DNA of 64,000 nucleotides from Microbacterium gorillae (lineage in GTDB: Bacteria; Actinomycetota; Actinomycetes; Actinomycetales; Microbacteriaceae). Shown one piece after another: positions 58,904 through 64,000 of the stretch. The stretch is from contig NZ_LN648872.1 in NCBI RefSeq assembly GCF_000826185.2, positions 161,542 through 225,541 of the forward strand, given 5' to 3'. The translations under genes were made by a program, and so were the position numbers. A model generated the notes under the pieces. The model saw only the letters and a program-made list of their open reading frames with translations. It did no database searches and was not told where the DNA came from. The first letter of the stretch is position 1. Each line of letters opens with the position of its first letter.

Positions 58904-59629
58904 GTGGCAGGCTTGCCCGATCTGTCCGAGTACAGCGCGGTGCTGTTCGACCTCGACGGCGTGCTGACGCCGACGGCGGCCGTGCACATGCACGCCTGGC
59001 AGACCATGTTCGATGAGCTCTTCGCCGACTGGGATCTGCAGCCCCCGTACACCAGCGAGGACTACTTCACCTACGTCGACGGCAAGAAGCGCTACGACGG
59101 CGTCGCCGCCGTGCTGCGCTCGCGTGACGTGGAGGTGCCCTGGGGGGATCCGTCCGACGACGTGTCCGCGGACACCGTGTGCGGCATCGGGAACCGGAAG
59201 AACGTGGTGTTCACCCGCATCCTCCGCGACGAGGGCATCGAACCCTACCCGGGGTCGATCGCACTGCTGGATGTGCTCGGCGGACAGGGCGTGCCGTTGG
59301 CCGTGGTGTCCAGCTCCAAGAACGCCCGGGAGGTGCTGGACGCGGCGGGCATCGCCGACCGGTTCACCGTCGTGGTGGACGGCGTGGTGGCCGAGCGCGA
59401 CCACCTGCCGTCCAAACCCGCGCCGGACGTTTTCCTGCGCGGTGCCGCAGAGCTCGGCGTCGCACCCGAACGCGCTGCCGCCATCGAGGACGCCGTCAGC
59501 GGCGTGCAGTCCGCCGCCGCCGGGGCCTTCGGCCTCGTCGTCGGTGTCGACCGCGGTGCCGGAGCCGACGTCCTGCGGCACGCGGGTGCGACCGTCGTCG
59601 TGGACGACCTCGCCGACTTCCTCGCCTGA
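58904..59629 (+). CDS. Beta-phosphoglucomutase-type HAD phosphatase/mutase
   Basis: A 241-residue HAD protein with the nucleophile motif AVLFDLDGVLTPTAAVHMHA (the extra TPTA is a variant of the usual TDTA), motif II VVSSSKNA, a lysine in HLPSKPAPDVFL and motif III AIEDAVSGVQSA. GTG 58904 has a strong ggagg site. It is followed by a GH65 phosphorylase after 51 bp; together they would turn a disaccharide plus phosphate into glucose and glucose 6-phosphate. Confidence 0.88.
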   Translation: MAGLPDLSEYSAVLFDLDGVLTPTAAVHMHAWQTMFDELFADWDLQPPYTSEDYFTYVDGKKRYDGVAAVLRSRDVEVPWGDPSDDVSADTVCGIGNRKNVVFTRILRDEGIEPYPGSIALLDVLGGQGVPLAVVSSSKNAREVLDAAGIADRFTVVVDGVVAERDHLPSKPAPDVFLRGAAELGVAPERAAAIEDAVSGVQSAAAGAFGLVVGVDRGAGADVLRHAGATVVVDDLADFLA

Positions 59630-59680
59630 CTTTCCCAACCCAACGCCCCCCACACCGAACTTCTCCACGAAGGCCTGCCC

Positions 59681-62194
59681 ATGCTTGATCGCGACCGCTT
59701 TCCCGTTGACCCGTGGCGTCTCATCGAGACCCACCCCTCCGACGTCGACGCCGGGCTGACGGAGACGCTGTTCACCGTCGCCAACGGCTACATCGGCCTG
59801 CGCGGAAACCACCCCGAGGGACGCCGCGCCGACGAGCACGGCACGTTCATCAACGGCTTCCACGAGACCTGGCCGATCCGGCACGCGGAACAGGCGTACG
59901 GGTTCGCCGAGACCGGTCAGACCATCGTGAACGTTCCGGACGCGAAGGTCATGCGCGTGTACGTCGACGATGAGCCGCTCGCCCTGGACGTCTCGGAACT
60001 GCTGGAGTACCAGCGTGAGCTCGACTTCCGCGACGGCGTGTTCCGGCGCCACGTCCGCTGGCGCACCCCCGCCGGCGTGCACGTGCGGGTGGACCTCGAA
60101 CGCCTGGTCTCCTTCACCGACCGCCACCTCACCGTCCAGCGCCTCACCGTCACGGTCGAGGACGCGGACGTGCCGGTCGCGATCTCCAGTCAGGTCGTCA
60201 ACCGGCAGGACGGCGAGGACGTCTATGGCGGGGCGGCGCCCGGCGATGGCGCGGCGTTCGACCCGCGCAAGACCGAGCGCATCGCGGAGCGGGTCCTGAA
60301 CCCGGAGGAGTACTGGCGCGACGAGCACGGTCGGATGGCGCTGGCGTACCGTGTCACCGAGTCGGGAATGACGATCGCCGTGGTGGCCGACCACGAGTTG
60401 GAGACGGAGAACGACTTCTCCGCACGCGGGCTCGTCGAGGGGGACATCGCCAAGAGCGTGTACCGCGTCCGCGCCCGCGCGGGTGTGCCGATCACCCTGA
60501 CCAAGGTCGTGGCGTACCACACCTCGCACGGGGTTCCTCCGCGCGAGCTCGTCGACCGCGGACGCCGCACGCTGGACCGCGTGCAGGCCGAGGGCGTGGC
60601 GAAGCAGTTCACGGCGCAGCGCGAGTTCCTCGACGCGTTCTGGGAGCGGTCGGACGTGCGCATCACCGGCCACGACGACATCCAGCAGGCCACGCGCTGG
60701 TGTCTGTTCCAGCTCGCGCAGGCGTCCGCGCGGGCCGACGCCGCCGGTGTCCCGGCGAAGGGACTCACGGGCTCGGGCTACAGCGGGCACTACTTCTGGG
60801 ACACCGAGATCTACGTCCTGCCGTTCCTGACCTACACCTCGCCGCAGTGGGCGCGCAACGCGCTGCGCATGCGCTCGATGATGCTGCCGGCCGCGCGCAC
60901 GCGCGCTCGTGCGCTGAACGAGGGCGGCGCGCTGTTCCCCTGGCGCACGATCAGCGGTGAGGAGGCGTCGGCCTACTACGCCGCCGGCACCGCGCAGTAC
61001 CACATCAACGCCGACATCACCTACGCCCTGGCGAAGTACGTCCGGGCGACGGGGGACATCGACTTCCTCCGGCGTGAAGGCGTCGACATCGCGGTGGAGA
61101 CGGCTCGCCTGTGGGCGACCCTCGGGTTCTGGCGGACGAACGGGGAGGAATCGTTCCACATCCACGGCGTGACGGGGCCGGACGAGTACACCACCGTCGT
61201 CAACGACAACCTCTTCACGAACGTGATGGCGCGATTCAACCTGCGCTTCGCGGCGCGGACGATCCGCGAGTTCGCGGCGGACGACCCCGAGGCCTTCCGG
61301 GTGATGGCGTCGCGACTGGGTGTCACCGTCGAGGAGGCCGCGGGGTGGGACGCCGCCGCCGACGCGATGCACATTCCGTACTCCGAGGCGTCGGGCATCC
61401 ACCCGCAGGATGACGCGTTCCTCTCCCGTGAGGTGTGGGACCTGGAGAACACGCCGCCGGAGCAGCGTCCGCTGCTGCTGAACTTCCACCCTCTGGTGAT
61501 CTACCGGTTCCAGGTGCTGAAGCAGGCGGATGTCGTGCTCGCGCTGTTCCTGCAGGGCAACCACTTCACCGACGAGGAGAAGCTGGCCGACTTCGACTAC
61601 TACGACCCGCTCACCACGGGGGACTCCACGCTGTCCGCGGTCGTGCAGTCCATCCTCGCGGCCGAGGTCGGCTACCGCGATCTCGCGATGGAGTACTTCC
61701 TGCACGCCCTGAACGTGGACCTCGAAGACCTGCACAACAACGCCTCCGACGGTGTGCACGTCGCGTCAGCGGGCGGCGTGTGGACGGCGCTGGTGTCCGG
61801 CTTCGGAGGAATGCGCGACTACTACGGTGAGCTCACCTTCGACCCGCGTCTGCCGGACGGCTGGCCCGAGCTGGTGTTCCCGCTGCAGTGGCACGGGTCC
61901 ATGCTCGAGGTCACCGTGACTCCGGATCAGCTGCGCGTGCACGTCCGCTCCGGAGAACCGGTGTCGTTCGCGGTGCGCGGGCAGCGCCTGACGGCGTCGG
62001 TCGATTCGGACGCGGTCGTCGCGCTGGACGGTCAGGGTCCGGCGCTCGCGGGCCGTCCGTCGGTGCGTGACATCACCGACACGCGTCGCGACGACGGCAG
62101 TGTCGTCACGGCGTCGGTGCCGACCTCGACCTCCACGTTGCCGGTGGTCACCGGATCCGTCCCACTCGTGGAGGACGAGCCCTCGGGGGAGTGA
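59681..62194 (+). CDS. Glycoside hydrolase family 65 disaccharide phosphorylase
   Basis: An 837-residue GH65 protein: N-terminal beta-sandwich (ETLFTVANGYIGLRGNHPEG), (alpha/alpha)6 barrel (GSGYSGHYFWDTEIYVLPF) and the general-acid glutamate E502 in GVTGPDEYTTVVNDN. QNxK-like phosphate site is represented by VLKQADVVLALFLQ. Inverting phosphorolysis of maltose, trehalose or kojibiose would give beta-glucose 1-phosphate for the preceding mutase. The exact disaccharide cannot be told. The last 25 residues form a Thr/Ser/Pro-rich tail. Confidence 0.92.
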   Translation: MLDRDRFPVDPWRLIETHPSDVDAGLTETLFTVANGYIGLRGNHPEGRRADEHGTFINGFHETWPIRHAEQAYGFAETGQTIVNVPDAKVMRVYVDDEPLALDVSELLEYQRELDFRDGVFRRHVRWRTPAGVHVRVDLERLVSFTDRHLTVQRLTVTVEDADVPVAISSQVVNRQDGEDVYGGAAPGDGAAFDPRKTERIAERVLNPEEYWRDEHGRMALAYRVTESGMTIAVVADHELETENDFSARGLVEGDIAKSVYRVRARAGVPITLTKVVAYHTSHGVPPRELVDRGRRTLDRVQAEGVAKQFTAQREFLDAFWERSDVRITGHDDIQQATRWCLFQLAQASARADAAGVPAKGLTGSGYSGHYFWDTEIYVLPFLTYTSPQWARNALRMRSMMLPAARTRARALNEGGALFPWRTISGEEASAYYAAGTAQYHINADITYALAKYVRATGDIDFLRREGVDIAVETARLWATLGFWRTNGEESFHIHGVTGPDEYTTVVNDNLFTNVMARFNLRFAARTIREFAADDPEAFRVMASRLGVTVEEAAGWDAAADAMHIPYSEASGIHPQDDAFLSREVWDLENTPPEQRPLLLNFHPLVIYRFQVLKQADVVLALFLQGNHFTDEEKLADFDYYDPLTTGDSTLSAVVQSILAAEVGYRDLAMEYFLHALNVDLEDLHNNASDGVHVASAGGVWTALVSGFGGMRDYYGELTFDPRLPDGWPELVFPLQWHGSMLEVTVTPDQLRVHVRSGEPVSFAVRGQRLTASVDSDAVVALDGQGPALAGRPSVRDITDTRRDDGSVVTASVPTSTSTLPVVTGSVPLVEDEPSGE

Positions 62195-62227
62195 GACCGC
62201 GGGGTCCGCGGATCTGTCGCTTCCCTA

Positions 62228-62243
62228 TCGAATAGTTATTCGA
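62228..62243. other. Perfect palindrome TCGAATA-GT-TATTCGA
   Basis: Two 7-bp arms with a 2-bp centre, 34 bp after the GH65 stop codon. It is AT-rich and could be an operator or a weak hairpin. Confidence 0.45.
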
Positions 62244-62520
62244 GTCGAGAGTTTTGTTTTCGGCCTCCTTCCGGCGTGATCCGGTTCAGAGCGCTGGATA
62301 TGGGCGGATTCCGCGGATGGTCCCGTAATTCGGCGCGGGTCGCGTTTCTGCGCCATTCTTTACGGGTGGAATGCGTTGTGGGGTGGTTTTGACGGGGCGG
62401 CTGGGCGGTCATCGGTGATCGGGTGTGGTGGCCGGCTCGGGGGTGAGATCTGGCGCGCAGGGCTCGGGTGTCACGGGCCGTCTCCGTACTGAGTTTCGTA
62501 GTTATGTTCCCATTTCGTGG

Positions 62521-62526
62521 GAGAAT
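62521..62526 (+). promoter_or_regulatory. Candidate -10 of the second DUF222/HNH gene (leaderless)
   Basis: GAGAAT ends 6 nt (gtgggt) before the ATG, matching the arrangement at the first DUF222/HNH gene. Confidence 0.45.
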
Positions 62527-62532
62527 GTGGGT

Positions 62533-63924
62533 ATGGCATTCGATGGCGAAGCACCCGACGAACCCGACCGACCGGACCAGCCGGACCGGTCGGATGGGTC
62601 TGTTCCGGTGGGGTTTGATGCGCGGCGTCGGGCCCTGGTTGACGCGGCGGTCGCTCTGGCGGCTCAGCTGGCGGGGGTTCAGGCGCGGCAGGCGAGTGTG
62701 CTGTCGGCGGTGTCCGAGCTCGCGGAGGAGATGACCGCCGACTCCCCGACCCGGGTGCGGGATCGCGACCTGGCGATCCGTGACCTGTCAGCGGAGGTGG
62801 GGGCGGCCCTGCGGGTGAGTGACCGGACGGTGCAGTCTCGGATCTCGGATGCTTGGGAGCTGGTGAACCGGTTCCCCGCCGCTCATGCCGCGCTGGCGGG
62901 TGGGCGGATCAGTTGGGCGCATGTGCGGGCCATCATGGATGCCGGGTGCCCGATCAGTGATGACACCGCCCGGGGGCAGTTCGAAGCGTCCTCGGTGACG
63001 ATCGCGGAACACGAGTCGGCGGGACGGTTGCGGCATCGCATCGTGATGGATGCCGAAGCGGCCCGCACCGACAGCATCGACGAACGTCACCAGGCCGCCC
63101 GCGCGGCGCGGTGTGTGGAGGTGAGGGACGGGGCGGACGGGATGAGCGACCTGTACGCCCACCTGCCCACCGTGCAGGCCCACGGCATCGCCGACCGCCT
63201 GCACCGGTACGCCCGCCGCATCAAAAACCACCCCACGGACCCCGGCTCCGGTGGGGGCTCGGGTGGGGATGGGGTGCGGGATGAGCGGACGTTGGCGCAG
63301 ATCCAAGCCGACGTGTTCGCCGACCTCCTGCTGACCACCGACCCCACCACCGCCGGCGACGGCCTGGCCACCATCCGTGCACACGTGCAGGTCAACATCC
63401 CCGCCAGCATCCTCACCGGCACCAGCACCGGCACCGGGGCCGAGGGAGGGGGTGCTCCTCCTGAGGGTGGTCTTCCTGGTGTGGCGGAGTTGGTCGGGCA
63501 TGGTCCGATCGATTCGGACACGGCCCGTGCGCTCGCCGGGGCCGCGCCGGGATGGGACCGCCTGTTCGTGAACCCGACGACGGGGCATGTGTTGGAGATC
63601 GACCGGTATCAGCCCTCCGCCGACCAACGTCGGATCCTGCGGGTTCGGGATGAGCACTGCCGGTTCCCCGGATGCCGGTACCCGGCCACCCGCTCGGACG
63701 CTGACCACACCATCGACGCCGCCCTGGGTGGGCCGACGGCGATCAGCAACCTCGGCCACTTCTGCCGGAGACACCACACCCTCAAACACCACACCAGGTG
63801 GAGAGCCGACAACCTCCCCGGCGGACTCATCCGCTGGACCAGCCCCCTCGGCATCACCTACACCGACAAACCACCCCGCACCGTCGTCTTCACCACCCCC
63901 GACGACACCCCACCACCCTTCTGA
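62533..63924 (+). CDS. DUF222/HNH endonuclease-domain protein (13E12 repeat family), second copy
   Basis: A 463-residue protein, the same length as the copy at 37507 but divergent in sequence. DUF222 occupies about residues 25-310; the C-terminal HNH domain (about 375-420) has HCRFPGCRYPATRSDADHTI, with the DH pair, then HFCRRHHTLKHH. Residues 8-25 are an acidic Asp/Pro/Arg repeat (DEPDRPDQPDRSDG). A Gly/Ser-rich linker and a Thr/Gly-rich linker interrupt the middle. The stop is at 63922-63924. Confidence 0.88.
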   Translation: MAFDGEAPDEPDRPDQPDRSDGSVPVGFDARRRALVDAAVALAAQLAGVQARQASVLSAVSELAEEMTADSPTRVRDRDLAIRDLSAEVGAALRVSDRTVQSRISDAWELVNRFPAAHAALAGGRISWAHVRAIMDAGCPISDDTARGQFEASSVTIAEHESAGRLRHRIVMDAEAARTDSIDERHQAARAARCVEVRDGADGMSDLYAHLPTVQAHGIADRLHRYARRIKNHPTDPGSGGGSGGDGVRDERTLAQIQADVFADLLLTTDPTTAGDGLATIRAHVQVNIPASILTGTSTGTGAEGGGAPPEGGLPGVAELVGHGPIDSDTARALAGAAPGWDRLFVNPTTGHVLEIDRYQPSADQRRILRVRDEHCRFPGCRYPATRSDADHTIDAALGGPTAISNLGHFCRRHHTLKHHTRWRADNLPGGLIRWTSPLGITYTDKPPRTVVFTTPDDTPPPF

Positions 63925-64000
63925 ACCACTCGAACACAACGCCCTCCCGGTCGTTGAGCGAGCGCCAGCCGCTGGGTTGTCAGTGCGGCAGCTGCGAGAG

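Larger units (their letters stand above)
62195..62532. other. Gene-free stretch of lower GC before the second DUF222/HNH gene
   Basis: 338 bp with no supported gene. It begins with a short palindrome (62228-62243) and ends with the -10-like GAGAAT (62521-62526). AT-rich runs such as gagagttttgttttcgg stand out against the local GC content. Confidence 0.5.

Noticed and set aside
58874..61759. Antisense open frame of about 961 codons opposite the mutase and GH65 genes
   Set aside because: It is a shadow of two well-supported plus-strand genes and has the Val/Arg/His-rich composition of such frames.
62490..62526. LexA/SOS box upstream of the second DUF222/HNH gene (TCGTAGTTATGTTCCC)
   Set aside because: Only the right half resembles the actinobacterial TCGAAC-N4-GTTCGA box; the left half does not match, so it is not supported.
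63925..64000. Feature in the last 76 bases
   Set aside because: The sequence includes a word of the form gtcgttgagcgagcg that looks like a short dispersed repeat, but one copy in the window is not enough to call it.

Overview
The window is GC-rich, densely coding DNA from an actinobacterium. The gene content and style fit the Microbacteriaceae, most likely Microbacterium or a close relative. The supporting signs are two DUF222/HNH '13E12-type' genes, a LysE/LysG pair, an rplJ leader of actinobacterial type, a fused Pta with a BioD-like N-terminus, and many genes that look leaderless (a -10 hexamer only 6-7 nt before the start codon). The genus is inferred, not proven. No plasmid, prophage, IS element or CRISPR array is visible.

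Layout. 1-3958: end of a GABA aminotransferase gene, two tandem succinate-semialdehyde dehydrogenases and a TetR regulator (GABA catabolism). 4121-22107: the conserved translation/secretion cluster tRNA-Trp, secE, nusG, rplK, rplA, rplJ, rplL, split by two accessory blocks. Block one (5736-9722) holds a GAF/LuxR regulator, a frameshifted MHS transporter and an acyl-CoA ligase. Block two (11164-20816) holds a polar amino acid ABC transporter, a LysE exporter with its LysG regulator, a DUF1801 protein, a second acyl-CoA ligase, two MarR regulators, an EmrB-type drug exporter and a YqaJ-type nuclease. 22108-29692: an epimerase-like protein, a LacI repressor with three palindromic operators controlling a sugar ABC transporter, and a Bcr/CflA exporter. 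29719-36896: a GNAT acetyltransferase and an amino-sugar cluster (ROK regulator, BadF-type kinase, ABC transporter, SIS isomerase). 36902-39526: a 70/71-bp tandem repeat array, a DUF222/HNH gene and a gene-free, repeat-bearing stretch. 39527-46045: cytochrome bd operon cydABDC with an upstream cysteine-rich regulator. 46144-50550: small genes (NAD(P)-binding protein, PadR plus membrane protein, YccF, DUF1304, GIY-YIG-like protein) and tRNA-Ser. 50577-55181: TgpA-like transglutaminase, DUF58 protein and MoxR ATPase. 55270-62194: SRP RNA, pta-ackA, and beta-phosphoglucomutase with a GH65 disaccharide phosphorylase. 62533-63924: a second DUF222/HNH gene.

How the parts work together. The LacI-controlled transporter and the GH65/beta-phosphoglucomutase pair would import and phosphorolyse alpha-glucosides. 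The ROK/BadF/SIS cluster would import, phosphorylate and isomerise an amino sugar. Pta-AckA and cytochrome bd fit overflow or low-oxygen metabolism.

The least explained signals are: the alternating 70/71-bp tandem array beside a DUF222/HNH gene; two places where the 3' end of a gene has been copied just downstream of itself; a near-perfect 25-bp inverted repeat beside the EmrB promoter; paired MarR-type operators lying on that promoter; a terminator-like hairpin over the first ATG of the Bcr gene; and a short TG-x-I/V-P/R motif on the tails of three unrelated proteins.
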